IMG/VR virus record: IMGVR_UViG_3300027909_000045 | Location: 1-37,079 of that record | Length of the DNA: 37,079 nucleotides | Source of the DNA: a virus | Direction: 5' to 3' (one strand) | Shown here: positions 20,133 through 28,606 of the stretch, one piece after another | How positions within the stretch are numbered: position 1 is the first letter of the stretch | Layout of the letters: each line of letters begins with the position of its first letter | Notes under the pieces: model-generated | The model's database searches: none | Told to the model about the DNA's origin: nothing | Seen by the model: only the letters and a program-made list of their open reading frames with translations | Translations under genes and position numbers: made by a program

Positions 20133-20287
20133 CGGGCACCACCGCCTCCGAGCCAGCCCATGATGACGGACACCACGGCAGAGATACCGGCCACGGCCCC
20201 CAGGACCCAGGTCCGGAAGTCCAGGAGCTTGTCCACCTTGGCCTCGACACGCGCGAGGCGCTCCTCCAGGGCGTCCAGGCGGCTCAT
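20129..20287 (-). CDS. XhlA-like holin candidate
   Basis: 52 residues. The first 24 form a Leu-heptad coiled coil (MSRLDALEERLARVEAKVDK), followed by FRTWVLGAVAGISAVVSVIMGWL, one membrane helix, and a GGGGAR tail. This is the layout of XhlA/haemolysin-type holins and of some small virion membrane proteins. Both ends overlap neighbours by 4 nt. It sits in the tail/ejection cluster, not beside the muralytic gene at 11604. Confidence 0.5.
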   Translation of the reverse strand: MSRLDALEERLARVEAKVDKLLDFRTWVLGAVAGISAVVSVIMGWLGGGGAR

Positions 20288-21783
20288 TCCTTGACCCTCG
20301 GGTTGTTCCGAAGGGGCTCGCGCTCGCGGGGGTAGACCTGCCGCGACGCCTCCCCGAACAGTGGCACCAGGGGCGCCGTGAAGGGTGAGGGACTGGTCTG
20401 GAAGGGCCGCCCCACGTAGCTGGGGAGCTGGCGCGGGATTGGGACCATACCCATGTTCAGCCACTTCGAGGAGGGCACGTCCTGCTTGGCGAGTGGACCC
20501 TCTCGGGTGATCCAATCCAGGACAGCATCCACTTCCTCGGGCTTGAGCCGCTTGTCGAGGTCCTTGAGTTGGTCGATGGTGGCGGCGCGCATACGGAGCA
20601 TGTCGATGCTTCCGTCCGGGCGCGTGAACTTCGCCGGGTCAGCCGTCTGGAGTACGCGCTCCACGGCCTTGAAACGGCTGTAGTTCTCCAGGGCCCCGCT
20701 GAAGACATCCCCCATGTTGGCCTGGTCGAACATCTGGGTGAGTTCCTTCTTGGCCGCCTCGCGAAGCTGGGCGATCTGCCCAGAGTCACGGGCCCCCTTG
20801 AGGGCTCCGTCCTTGAACGCCTGGGGGCCGAGGCTGGAGAACAGGTCGAGAGCTTCACCCACGCGGAGCTGTGTGCCCGGGGCGAGCCCATAAGCTTTCC
20901 AGAGCGAGGGTACGTCCGCTGGGAAGACGAGACCCCGGTGATTCGGCTCCGCCATCCATGCCTGCTTTAGGAGCCCAAGGTGGTTCTGAAAGGCTTGATG
21001 AGCCTCCGCGTCGCCCCGTCCGGCCGCGAACTTGATGAGGTCGTCGGCGGTGTTCAGGGGGAGCTGCGTGCCGGTGATGTCCTTGACGACGTTGGTGCCG
21101 GTGGGTACGTCCTGCGGCGGGCGCCGGAAGATGCGCTGACCGACCTCCCCGACCTTGGCGATGGCCTCGCCTGCGCCTTGCACTGCAACACCCTGCCCCG
21201 CGCCCTGAGCTGCGCCCATCGGGATGCTGCCGCCTTCCAGCGCCGCCTCCGCGCCGCCGCCGACGGCCCCCGCGCCGCCCGTCAGGAGCATGCGCGTGAG
21301 AGGACGCAGGCGTCCGCCGAGGCCGAGGGTGCTGAGGTCCACGGCCAAGTCCGCGCCGGTCTGTGGCAGGAGCGTCTCCGCCAAGGCCCGCGCAGGCGTC
21401 CGCGAGTCCCCGGCAGCCTTCTGCTCCGGTGTGCGCCGGTCGATGAGGTTTACGCCGAGACCCCGGTCGAGCATCGTCTCCCCGACCTGGGTGAGAGGCC
21501 CCAGGAGGTACTTCTTGAGCGCAGAGGGCTCCGCCTTCGGCTCCTGCTGCGCGATCTCGTCCGCGCTCTTGTACTTCCCTCCGCGCAGGCCCGCCAGGAA
21601 CAGCGTCGCCTGGCCGTCTGACATCTTGGTGTTCGACCACAGATTCTTGAGCTGGTCGATGTAGGGACGGTCCTCCTCGCTGATCCGGCCTCCGGCGTCC
21701 ACGGCCTGCGTGACGGCCTGGGCAGTCCTCGGGTCGGGCTCGTAGCCTGCGTAGGAGCGGGGCGGGCGCTGCGGGTCGGGCAC
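20284..21783 (-). CDS. Candidate internal virion (ejection) protein
   Basis: 499 residues from GTG 21783. A soluble N-terminal part is followed at about 165-205 by a Gly/Ala-rich hydrophobic patch (LLTGGAGAVGGGAEAALEGG) and then a long helical region. Large helical proteins with a Gly/Ala-rich membrane-active patch between capsid and tail genes are typical podovirus ejection proteins. No catalytic site noticed. Confidence 0.45.
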   Translation of the reverse strand: MPDPQRPPRSYAGYEPDPRTAQAVTQAVDAGGRISEEDRPYIDQLKNLWSNTKMSDGQATLFLAGLRGGKYKSADEIAQQEPKAEPSALKKYLLGPLTQVGETMLDRGLGVNLIDRRTPEQKAAGDSRTPARALAETLLPQTGADLAVDLSTLGLGGRLRPLTRMLLTGGAGAVGGGAEAALEGGSIPMGAAQGAGQGVAVQGAGEAIAKVGEVGQRIFRRPPQDVPTGTNVVKDITGTQLPLNTADDLIKFAAGRGDAEAHQAFQNHLGLLKQAWMAEPNHRGLVFPADVPSLWKAYGLAPGTQLRVGEALDLFSSLGPQAFKDGALKGARDSGQIAQLREAAKKELTQMFDQANMGDVFSGALENYSRFKAVERVLQTADPAKFTRPDGSIDMLRMRAATIDQLKDLDKRLKPEEVDAVLDWITREGPLAKQDVPSSKWLNMGMVPIPRQLPSYVGRPFQTSPSPFTAPLVPLFGEASRQVYPREREPLRNNPRVKE

Positions 21784-21786
21784 TGT

Positions 21787-23655
21787 CTATCGTCCCTTCG
21801 GAATCTGCGTGTTGAGGAAGTCGATGCTCGCGGCCTTCTTGGCGTCGGGCGAGGCACCTTTGCTGTACGTCTTGAGGATCGTGTCGTACTTCTGGTGGAA
21901 CTCCTTCGCGGCCTTCGCTGCTTCTTCCTTGTTGCCTGCAATGCCCGCCCGGATCGCCCGGGTGAACGTCTCCATGACCGCCACCTTGAGCTGGGCCGTG
22001 GCCTGGCTGTCGGTCGGCGTGAGGATGAGGCCCTCCACTGACTGCACGTCCCGGTCGGAGAGCTGCGCGCCTGCGCCCTGGAAGATGCGACCCATGGCGA
22101 GCTTCATCGGCATGAGGGCGTCGAGGACGCCACCAGGCGTGGGCACGCCGATGGCGTTCCCGAACTTCGTCTGGAGGTACTGTAGGACGTTCCCGCCAGG
22201 GGCGTTCGCCAGGTCGGGGATGATCTCCTTGTAGATCATCGCCACGTTCTCGATCTGGGTCATGTTGTTCCACATCTTCACGTCTTCTTGCGTGTCCAGG
22301 GTCTTGTAGCGGCCCGGGGTGGCCTTGATCGCGCCCGTCGTGAGGGCCATCTTGTCCACTTCCGTGACGGCCTTCCGGTCCAGGACGATCTTGTTCTGGA
22401 AGCCGGGATGGAGGCCGATGGGGGTGGCATCCTCGCGAGCCAGACGGCGCTGCTCGGCGAGGTCGCCCTGCGCGGCCGACACATCGACCTTGCCCTGCTG
22501 GATGAGCTTGCGGGCGGCCCCGAGCACCGGAGCCCCGAGCGGGCCTGCGGCTGCCGCTTCCTCCGCCGTCTTGAACTTCCCTCCGGACACCTCGCTGACC
22601 GCTGCGTCCAGGTCCCCGATCTGGCCGGTGTTCGGCCGGGTCACGAGGCCGACCCACTGGAGGGCCTGCGCCTGCGCCGGGCCTGGGGTCCGGGCGGCCG
22701 TGAGGAGGCCCCGGAAGTCGTACTGGCCCTGGGTGATCTGCGCCGCCCGGGCCTCCTGCTCTGCCGTGGGCTTCGGGATGCCGGTGGCGCCAGGGATCGG
22801 GATGGCCGAGACCGCACCGCTGGCCGGGTTCGTGACGAGGACCATGCCGAGGTCGCTGTTCACATGGAAGCCGAACTTGTTGCTGATGGCCGGGATGAGC
22901 GCCTTGGACACCTCGGGGTCGAGGTAGTCGTTCAGCGTCAGGACGATCTTCAGGGGGTCCGTCTCCCCGTTCAGCGACGTGAGGGCGGCGTTGACGCCTG
23001 CCCGCTTCGTAGCGCGCTCCCCGAGCTGGAGGCGCGTGGTGAGCAGCGCCTTCATGACCTCCGGTTGGAGGTTGGGGTTGGCGGCCAGGTGGGCGTCGAT
23101 GGCCTTCGCGGCCCCCGCCAGGTCGTTCTTCTCCATGGCCGCCCGCACGGGCTCCATGGCCGTGTTGAGCTGGCGCAGGGCCCCCGCTTGGGTGTAGGGC
23201 TCCGCCGCCTTGAGTAGCTCCGAGGCTGCCTCCCGGTTGGGGTTGACGATGGCGCCCTCGCGGATGAGGCGCGCTGCGCCCTCCGGGTCCTGGCCGCGCA
23301 TCTGCTCCGCGCGCCGCAGGAGGAACTGGGCGTCTGCCGCACCCTGCCGCAGGCGCTCGTCCTGCTGGACGGCGAGGTAGCCCTGGGGGTGCCCGCCGAG
23401 GGCTCCGATGATCCCGGCGCCCTTGAGCCACCACGGGGCGCCCTCGACCTGCGGGGCCTTCTCCGGGAGAGGTGCCTGGGCCGGGGCCTGGACGACGGGC
23501 TGCGGGGGCGCCTGGGCGACAGGCATGCCGCCAGGGATTGTCCCAGGCACCATCTGCGTCGGGGCGGCCTGCCCCTGCTGCTGGGCGAGGTACTGCTCAT
23601 ACGCGGCCTTCAGCCGCGCCATGGTCTCCTGGTCGAACAGGACTGGCTCAGCCAT
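21787..23655 (-). CDS. Large candidate internal virion protein
   Basis: 622 residues, ATG 23655 overlapping the upstream stop. A short helix and Gln/Pro/Ala-rich stretch (about 20-70) lead to an Ala-rich helical body with tetratricopeptide-like helix pairs (ADAQFLLRRAEQMRGQDPEG, AASELLKAAEP, MEKNDLAGAAKAIDAHLAAN). The C-terminal half is mixed. It lacks a signal peptide or enzyme motif. The neighbours suggest a DNA-ejection or core protein packaged in the head. Confidence 0.45.
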   Translation of the reverse strand: MAEPVLFDQETMARLKAAYEQYLAQQQGQAAPTQMVPGTIPGGMPVAQAPPQPVVQAPAQAPLPEKAPQVEGAPWWLKGAGIIGALGGHPQGYLAVQQDERLRQGAADAQFLLRRAEQMRGQDPEGAARLIREGAIVNPNREAASELLKAAEPYTQAGALRQLNTAMEPVRAAMEKNDLAGAAKAIDAHLAANPNLQPEVMKALLTTRLQLGERATKRAGVNAALTSLNGETDPLKIVLTLNDYLDPEVSKALIPAISNKFGFHVNSDLGMVLVTNPASGAVSAIPIPGATGIPKPTAEQEARAAQITQGQYDFRGLLTAARTPGPAQAQALQWVGLVTRPNTGQIGDLDAAVSEVSGGKFKTAEEAAAAGPLGAPVLGAARKLIQQGKVDVSAAQGDLAEQRRLAREDATPIGLHPGFQNKIVLDRKAVTEVDKMALTTGAIKATPGRYKTLDTQEDVKMWNNMTQIENVAMIYKEIIPDLANAPGGNVLQYLQTKFGNAIGVPTPGGVLDALMPMKLAMGRIFQGAGAQLSDRDVQSVEGLILTPTDSQATAQLKVAVMETFTRAIRAGIAGNKEEAAKAAKEFHQKYDTILKTYSKGASPDAKKAASIDFLNTQIPKGR

Positions 23656-24122
23656 CAGTAGCCCCTATTCCGGAGCCAGGAGCCCACCAGGAGGCTCGTA
23701 GCGGGCGAGGGCTGGATCGAGGGGCGCATCCCGCCTGGGACCCCACTGCTCATGAGGGGCGCGGGGGCCGCCACGGCAGGCGCTCCTGCCGGGAGGGGCG
23801 CGATGCCCGGAGCCCCAGGGTTCTTGCCCCGGAGGCTCATGGGCGCCACGGACTCAGCGACCTGGGCTGTCGCAGGGCTGGCGCCGAGGGCTTCGGCTGC
23901 CGCGCCGGTCATCCCCGCCCCGCCGCTGCCATAGAGGCTCTGGAGAGCTGCGAGGACCCCCGAGCTGGCTGCCGCGCCACCGGCAGCGGCTCCGGCACCT
24001 GCGGCCCCAGCCGCGCCTGCTCCGGCCGCCCCGGAGGCTGCCGCCGAGCTGGCTGCTGCGCCTTCCGCCGCTGCCGCGCCGCCTGCTGCCGCCCCCGCAC
24101 CCGTCCCGAGAAGCCAGGCCAT
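23655..24122 (-). CDS. Ala/Gly-rich small virion protein
   Basis: 155 residues from ATG 24122 (a GTG at 24125 would add one residue). Residues about 6-60 are almost only Ala, Gly and Ser, and the rest is Pro/Ala-rich. Such low-complexity, weakly hydrophobic proteins are common among podovirus ejection proteins, which insert into the host envelope. The low complexity is encoded by GC-rich repeats at about 23940-24110, which may also reflect replication slippage. Confidence 0.5.
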   Translation of the reverse strand: MAWLLGTGAGAAAGGAAAAEGAAASSAAASGAAGAGAAGAAGAGAAAGGAAASSGVLAALQSLYGSGGAGMTGAAAEALGASPATAQVAESVAPMSLRGKNPGAPGIAPLPAGAPAVAAPAPLMSSGVPGGMRPSIQPSPATSLLVGSWLRNRGY

Positions 24123-25048
24123 CACGCCACCGCCAGGGCCGTCTGGGCCCTACGCACAGCAATGTCGAAGACCGGGCGTAGCCATCGCCGCACGCACGAG
24201 GACCGCTTGGCCAGGGCCGCCACAGGGCGGCCAACCATTGCGTATCCACAGCGCGCGATAGTCGCCACCGGCCCCTGCCAGCCGAAGCTGATCCAGTACC
24301 GGGCCAGGCTCGCCTCGGGGCTGTCCACCCCATAGATCGCATCCGCGATCCAGCACAGGCCGAAGTTCCAGGACGAGCCGCTCTGCCGCCCGGTGCTCTG
24401 AGAGGTCGCTGCCAGCGTCGGGAGGCCCGTGAGGAGCTGCATGAGGATGTTTAGGGGGTTCTGGACCTCGCCCTCGTACTGCGCGCGGCGCCCGGCGCCT
24501 GCGGCGTCCAGAGCGGCCATGAGGCGGTCCAAAGTGCGCTGCTCGGTCAGGCCCCCGAGGCCGAGCTGCGTCTGCCCGTACAGGGTCCCCGCCTGCTGCG
24601 CCTGCTGGAGGATCGGCAGGGCGAGCTGGGCTCCGGCGTTCCCGAAGGCTTCTGCCTGGGCGCCTGAGCGGCCCATACCGGAACTGATGAGGCTGTTCAT
24701 GATGCTCGGCCCCGCGATCCGCTCCAGGTAGTCCCGGCTGGCGGCGATCTGGGGCTCCGGGTTGGAGAGGCCCCGAAGGGTCTCCAGTCCGGCCGCCTCG
24801 TAGGGGTTCACCAGGGGCTCATTGACCCGGCCCTGGAGGGTCGAGAGGTAGCCCTGCTCGGCGGTGTTCGGCAGCGCGAGCTGCGCGCCCCGGGCCGAGA
24901 GCGCAGGTGCGCCTCCGGTGCTCCCGATGAGCCCCTGGAGCTGCCCCGCGCGCATCTTGTTGACTTCGAGCGAATACGGGTCGTAGGAGCTGCTGCTATC
25001 CTGCCTACCCGAGGAGCTGGAACCGCCACCTGTAATGAGCCCCGACAC
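24122..25048 (-). CDS. Internal virion-like protein with CxIAxAxYG C-terminal motif
   Basis: 308 residues. The Ser/Gly-rich N-terminus and long Gln/Ala/Leu helices (about 30-190) are followed by a C-terminal domain beginning LCWIADAIYGVDSPEASLAR, close to a CxIAxAxYG-x-LR block found at the end of some phage and bacterial surface proteins. After it comes YWISFGWQGPVATIARCGY and a basic tail. It heads the set of internal virion candidates. The conserved C-terminal block suggests a specific contact or processing site. Confidence 0.5.
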   Translation of the reverse strand: MSGLITGGGSSSSGRQDSSSSYDPYSLEVNKMRAGQLQGLIGSTGGAPALSARGAQLALPNTAEQGYLSTLQGRVNEPLVNPYEAAGLETLRGLSNPEPQIAASRDYLERIAGPSIMNSLISSGMGRSGAQAEAFGNAGAQLALPILQQAQQAGTLYGQTQLGLGGLTEQRTLDRLMAALDAAGAGRRAQYEGEVQNPLNILMQLLTGLPTLAATSQSTGRQSGSSWNFGLCWIADAIYGVDSPEASLARYWISFGWQGPVATIARCGYAMVGRPVAALAKRSSCVRRWLRPVFDIAVRRAQTALAVA

Positions 25049-25054
25049 TCTGCC

Positions 25055-25531
25055 TCAGTCCTCTCGTGCGCGGCGGAGCGGAGCGCCGAGCGTCCGTTCC
25101 ATGACCACGCGAGTCGTCTTGAATCCGTACAACCGTTCCCAGACCGCAGCATCGCGGCTGGTGCCCATGAGCATCTGTGTGGCGCCGTAGGACCGGCCCC
25201 ACGAATCCATGAAGTCGATACACGCCTGGCGGAGCCGCTTGCCCACCACCACATCCGTCTTCGCCTGGAGGACTAGAACCCACTGGCGGCCGTGGGCACC
25301 ATCCAGGCAGCACAAGCAGTGGCCCACGAGGCGGCCCGAGCCCTCTACGAAGGCCAGGAGGAGAATCCCGGGGTCCTGCGCGATGAGCCGTCGCACCCAC
25401 TGCTGGGCCAGGGCCTCGCCGTTGTACTCGGTCGGCGTCTCCCGGGCCATCTTCAAGATGCGCTGCACCGCGAAGGGCATCAGCAGGCCGGTCTCCTTGC
25501 TCAGGGGATCGACCTTGAGGAGCCGGATCAC
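25055..25531 (-). CDS. GNAT-like protein, copy 2 of a tandem pair
   Basis: The GTG at 25531 overlaps the preceding stop (GTGA) and gives 158 residues. The sequence LLLAFVEGSGRLVGHCLCCL, a central beta strand pair, AATQMLMGTSRDAAVWERLYGF and a final basic strand follow the GNAT acetyltransferase order. The Q/RxxGxG/A coenzyme A loop is not clear. It is a paralog of the next gene upstream (25528-25995), sharing RVDP/KVDP starts, GLLMP, LLLAFV, VGHCL/AGHCL and the TSR motif. It may modify a virion protein or be a structural derivative of the fold. Confidence 0.5.
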   Translation of the reverse strand: MIRLLKVDPLSKETGLLMPFAVQRILKMARETPTEYNGEALAQQWVRRLIAQDPGILLLAFVEGSGRLVGHCLCCLDGAHGRQWVLVLQAKTDVVVGKRLRQACIDFMDSWGRSYGATQMLMGTSRDAAVWERLYGFKTTRVVMERTLGAPLRRARED

Positions 25532-25995
25532 GCCGTGGCGCCGTCCAGGGCTGGGAGTTCCCGCACCAGGATGCGTCGGTACTCCCGGAAGCCTGCCGCC
25601 TTCTCCCACGCCTTCTCGCTGCGGGAGGTGGTCATGACGATGGCTGCGACCTGGTGCTGGCGGCCGAATGCCTCCACGGTCTCCAGGGCCAGCCGCAGGG
25701 CGTCCCCGACGTTCCCATCCGCCTTGAGCTGGTGGATGAAGGCCACGCGGGTCCCGTCCTCGATGGAGGTGATGTTCGCCAGGCAGTGCCCTGCCACCGC
25801 GCCCTTCTCGTCCACGAAGGCCAGGAGCAGCGAGCCCTGGGCCGCCGCCCACACGGGCAGGAGCAGCTCCTTGGTCACGATCACCGCGTTCAGCTCCGGG
25901 GAGAGCTGCTTGCTGTACTCGATCATGCGCTGCGTGATCTGGGGCATCAGCAGCCCCGCCACAGGGTGATAGGGGTCTACCCGGACCACCTTCAC
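25528..25995 (-). CDS. GNAT-like protein, copy 1 of a tandem pair
   Basis: 155 residues, ATG 25995, coupled to its neighbours. MKVVRVDPYHPVAGLLMP, then GSLLLAFVDEKGAVAGHCLA, GTRVAFIHQLKAD and VAAIVMTTSRSEKAWEKAAGF. The match with the downstream copy runs along the whole length, so the pair arose by duplication. The usual CoA-binding loop is not obvious in either. Acetyltransferase-like genes do occur among podovirus head genes; their virion role is not known to me. Confidence 0.5.
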   Translation of the reverse strand: MKVVRVDPYHPVAGLLMPQITQRMIEYSKQLSPELNAVIVTKELLLPVWAAAQGSLLLAFVDEKGAVAGHCLANITSIEDGTRVAFIHQLKADGNVGDALRLALETVEAFGRQHQVAAIVMTTSRSEKAWEKAAGFREYRRILVRELPALDGATA

Positions 25996-26357
25996 GACTG
26001 CACTCCGCCGTCGAGCAGCTCCAGCTTCTGGCGCCGCTCCTCCTGCTCCGGCGTCACGGGCGCGAGGTCCTTCTGCGCGGCGGCGCGCTCGAACTCGGCC
26101 ATGGTCTTGGCGCCGAGGAGCACGTCGATCACGTTCCGGACCTTCATGGCGATCTCAGGACCGTACTTCCGCTCCAGCTCCATGGCGTCTCGGACCCGGT
26201 AGTTCAGGTCCACGAGGCGGCGATCTAGAAGGGCGGCGAGCTGGTTGAAAATCTGCTCGGCCTTCGTCATGTCCTTGGGGTCCACATGCGCCTCGGCCTG
26301 GAGCGTCTCACCGAGCGCACAGTCCTTCTGAATCCGCAGCGTGATCGGTTGCATCAT
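25992..26357 (-). CDS. Small helical hypothetical protein
   Basis: 121 residues, ATG start, overlapping the next stop. A beta start (MQPITLRIQKDC) is followed by long charged helices with Leu/Arg/Glu spacing (AEQIFNQLAALLDRRLVDLN, MELERKYGPEIAMKVRNVID). It looks like a structural or chaperone-type helper in the head block. Family not recognised. Confidence 0.55.
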   Translation of the reverse strand: MMQPITLRIQKDCALGETLQAEAHVDPKDMTKAEQIFNQLAALLDRRLVDLNYRVRDAMELERKYGPEIAMKVRNVIDVLLGAKTMAEFERAAAQKDLAPVTPEQEERRQKLELLDGGVQS

Positions 26358-26362
26358 CCCTC

Positions 26363-26821
26363 CTAGAAGTGGCTGAGCGGCACGGGCGCCGCATTGCCGT
26401 AGTGGTAGTCGAACGAGTCATACGGAATTTCCCGGCGAGCACCGCGCGCCCCGATGATGAAGGCTCGCTTGTGGCCAGGATCGAAGTTCCGCTCAGCCTC
26501 CGTGGCGTAGCGGTCGAGGTCCATGAGGGTCCGCGCCATGGGTCCGGGGACCCGTACTCGGCCCGGGCCGTACATACGGCCGTTGATGTAGCACGGCTGC
26601 GACAGGATCACGTCCACAGGACGGTTCGCGTCGAGCGCGGCGAGCGAGGCGGCCTTGACCTTCTTGGGCTTGCCCTTCTGCGAGGGCTTGGGCTTCTTCT
26701 TCGGGGCAGGTTGCGGCTTGCCGGTCCAGCTCGTCGCGTGGACGGTGGGCTTCGGCTTGCGCTTCTTGGCGGGCTTGGGCGGCTCCGGCGAGTGAATCGC
26801 TGAGCCCTCGAACAGTGGCAT
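26363..26821 (-). CDS. Basic Lys/Pro-rich hypothetical protein
   Basis: I use ATG 26821, which has AGGA about 8 nt upstream; GTG 26836 has none. 152 residues: about 15-65 is Lys/Pro-rich (PKPAKKRKPKPTVHA, KKKPKPSQKGKPKKVK), a likely nucleic-acid-binding or disordered tail. The C-terminal half is a small beta domain (CYINGRMYGPGRVRVPGPMARTL). Directly follows the capsid gene, so a minor head or DNA-condensing protein is possible. Confidence 0.55.
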   Translation of the reverse strand: MPLFEGSAIHSPEPPKPAKKRKPKPTVHATSWTGKPQPAPKKKPKPSQKGKPKKVKAASLAALDANRPVDVILSQPCYINGRMYGPGRVRVPGPMARTLMDLDRYATEAERNFDPGHKRAFIIGARGARREIPYDSFDYHYGNAAPVPLSHF

Positions 26822-26912
26822 CTGTGCGTCCTGCACTGGTGGAAGAACCCTTTCTGGGCTTGCCGGTCTCCGATGAGAGGGTTAGGCAGCCGCTTGAAAG
26901 TAGGTGGCCGGG

Positions 26913-28181
26913 TTAGGCCGGAAGCTCCGAGGCGAAGCTCGAACCCGTCTCGATCCGCGCGAAGTAGGCGTTGTCGAGGAGGAAGCACTTCCACATCAGC
27001 TTGGAGCCCACCTTCCTGCCCTGTGCCAGTGGGTTGGCCCACGAGCTACCGGCCGGGGTGATGTACGACTCCAGGCTCATGCCGTTGAGTTCCACCCGTC
27101 CGAACGCATCCTTCCCGAAGACCCATGCCACGTAGACCTCCACGCCGCTCGCGGGGTTCGCGGGCGGGTTGAGAGTCTCCGTGCTGGCCGTGTACAGGCC
27201 GTCCAACGCGGCACTCACGAAGCCCGCCGCAGCGTTCTTGATGACACGCTTGAAGGCACCGGAGCCGTTGTTGTCCGTGTACACGTCGTAGACGTAGTTG
27301 GTGCTCGAAGGCATCGTGATCGTGGCCGTGTTCGCCACCACCGCGCTCTGAACAGAAATCTTCCGCTCGTAGAACGAGTTGGCGTCCTTCGCCACAACCG
27401 TCACCTTCCGCGCACCCGCGACCGCCGAGACCTGAGCCTTCTCCGCCGTAGTCGCGCTGGTATCCGGGGCGGGAACGCCCTTGAACACGGGGAGGTAGTT
27501 CCCCCGCTTCCAAGACACGTCCATCCACTTACCGATCTCGGCGTACTCCAGCTTGCGAACCTCGGAGAACTGCGCCGCACCCTGGAACAGCGTGTCGGAG
27601 CCCACGATGTCACCCTCTTGCTGAGGAGCCATCACGCCTCCGTACAGACCGCTCTGGTACTGAGCAGCACCCTTGGCGCGCAGAGAGACCGTAGCCTTGA
27701 GCACGACCGCTGAGGTCAGCTTATCCGTCGCTGCGAGGTTGCCCCGCGCAGTGATCGCACCCGGGAAGTAGACCGAGGTGCCACCGAGGAGAACCTGAGC
27801 GATTTCCCGCTCCAGGCACTCCGTCATCGCCAGGCCCGTTCGGTCGATAGCGACCTGGAGGGCTGGGTGAGTCGTGGTGATAAGCGCAACGTCCGTGAGA
27901 AGGGCCACGATGCCCCACTGCTCGACAGTCACGTCCACGTTCTCGATAGCCAGGGCGACCGCATCAGGCGGCACGCCTTCGGTCAGCGGCGCGTTCGGCG
28001 CGGCCATCCGCTTGTGCCGCACGACACGGAGGGACTTACCCATCCGCTGCGGGAGCGAGTAGCGCGTGGCGAACGAACCGAGAACCATCTGGCGCTCCGC
28101 GATCCGGAACGTCTGGCGCTCGATGTAGACGTTCGGCGCGTCATTCGACAACGCCGAAAAGTTTGTTACTGCATCTGCCAT
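26913..28181 (-). CDS. Major capsid protein (N4-gp56 family)
   Basis: 422 residues, ATG 28181. Features typical of N4-gp56 capsids are the N-terminal arm, FRIAERQMVLGSFATRYSLP, APLTEGVPPDAVALAIENVD followed by VTVEQWGIVALLTDVALITTT, LAMTECLEREIAQVLLGG, and a C-terminal strand block. Residues about 240-320 (VSAVAGARKVTVVAKDANSF and following strands) look like an inserted Ig-like domain exposed on the shell. There is no clear ribosome binding site before the ATG; a 231-nt structured leader precedes it. Confidence 0.85.
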   Translation of the reverse strand: MADAVTNFSALSNDAPNVYIERQTFRIAERQMVLGSFATRYSLPQRMGKSLRVVRHKRMAAPNAPLTEGVPPDAVALAIENVDVTVEQWGIVALLTDVALITTTHPALQVAIDRTGLAMTECLEREIAQVLLGGTSVYFPGAITARGNLAATDKLTSAVVLKATVSLRAKGAAQYQSGLYGGVMAPQQEGDIVGSDTLFQGAAQFSEVRKLEYAEIGKWMDVSWKRGNYLPVFKGVPAPDTSATTAEKAQVSAVAGARKVTVVAKDANSFYERKISVQSAVVANTATITMPSSTNYVYDVYTDNNGSGAFKRVIKNAAAGFVSAALDGLYTASTETLNPPANPASGVEVYVAWVFGKDAFGRVELNGMSLESYITPAGSSWANPLAQGRKVGSKLMWKCFLLDNAYFARIETGSSFASELPA

Positions 28182-28412
28182 TGTTTTCTAGTCACACCCG
28201 CCTTTGCAGGGCGTAGGATCGAGCTGCGTTCGCTAGGGACCCCCGCGCTCATCCGGCTCGTGCGCGCAGCTCGTCGCACTCACCGCTCGCGGGGTCTTAG
28301 CGGCACCGCTCCCGCTGGGCGCCCTCACAGCGGGCGGCGATGCCTGGGTTTGATCGGTCCCGAAGCCCGGCTTCAGATAGAGAGGCCGGGGCTTACTCGG
28401 GTCCGCTGAAAG
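28182..28412 (-). promoter_or_regulatory. Structured leader upstream of the capsid gene
   Basis: No gene is visible. In the sense of transcription (leftward) four hairpins follow one another: 28363-28371 with 28385-28394 (AAGCCCGGC/GCCGGGGCTT, one bulge), 28311-28317 with 28328-28334 (CCCGCTG/CAGCGGG), 28299-28303 with 28306-28310 (AGCGG/CCGCT), and 28220-28228 with 28265-28273 (CGAGCTGCG/CGCAGCTCG, 36-nt loop). An alternative dyad GAAGCC/GGCTTC (28362-28374) competes with the first. No T-run is present, so this is not a simple terminator set. It may be an untranslated regulatory leader, a processing site or a packaging-related element. Confidence 0.5.
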
Positions 28413-28595
28413 CTACTGAGGCTTCTTGGGATCGAAGATGTCGATGACCTCACCGAGACGGCCAGACGCTTTGCCAGCGGCCTGGGCTCGCTCGAGGTCT
28501 TCGGGAGCGTCCTTGCCGGTCACAATCGGCGCCGTTTCCGCCGCGATGTCCGCCAGGAGCCCGAGTGCGCGCAGAATCTTCTTGAACCACTCCAC
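28413..28595 (-). CDS. Small helical hypothetical protein
   Basis: 60 residues from GTG 28595 with AGGAG 8 nt upstream. An amphipathic start (MEWFKKILRALGLLADIAAE) is followed by a charged helix ending in IFDPKKPQ. It lies between the scaffold and the capsid leader. Could be a decoration, holin-like or assembly helper; nothing decides between them. Confidence 0.5.
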   Translation of the reverse strand: MEWFKKILRALGLLADIAAETAPIVTGKDAPEDLERAQAAGKASGRLGEVIDIFDPKKPQ

Positions 28596-28606
28596 GGGAT
28601 CAGCTC

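Noticed and set aside
20855-23434. Very long leftward frame (859 codons)
   Set aside because: Composition is Arg/Gly/Pro/His-dominated and it lies out of frame over two better-formed leftward genes (20284 and 21787). It is a GC-driven shadow.
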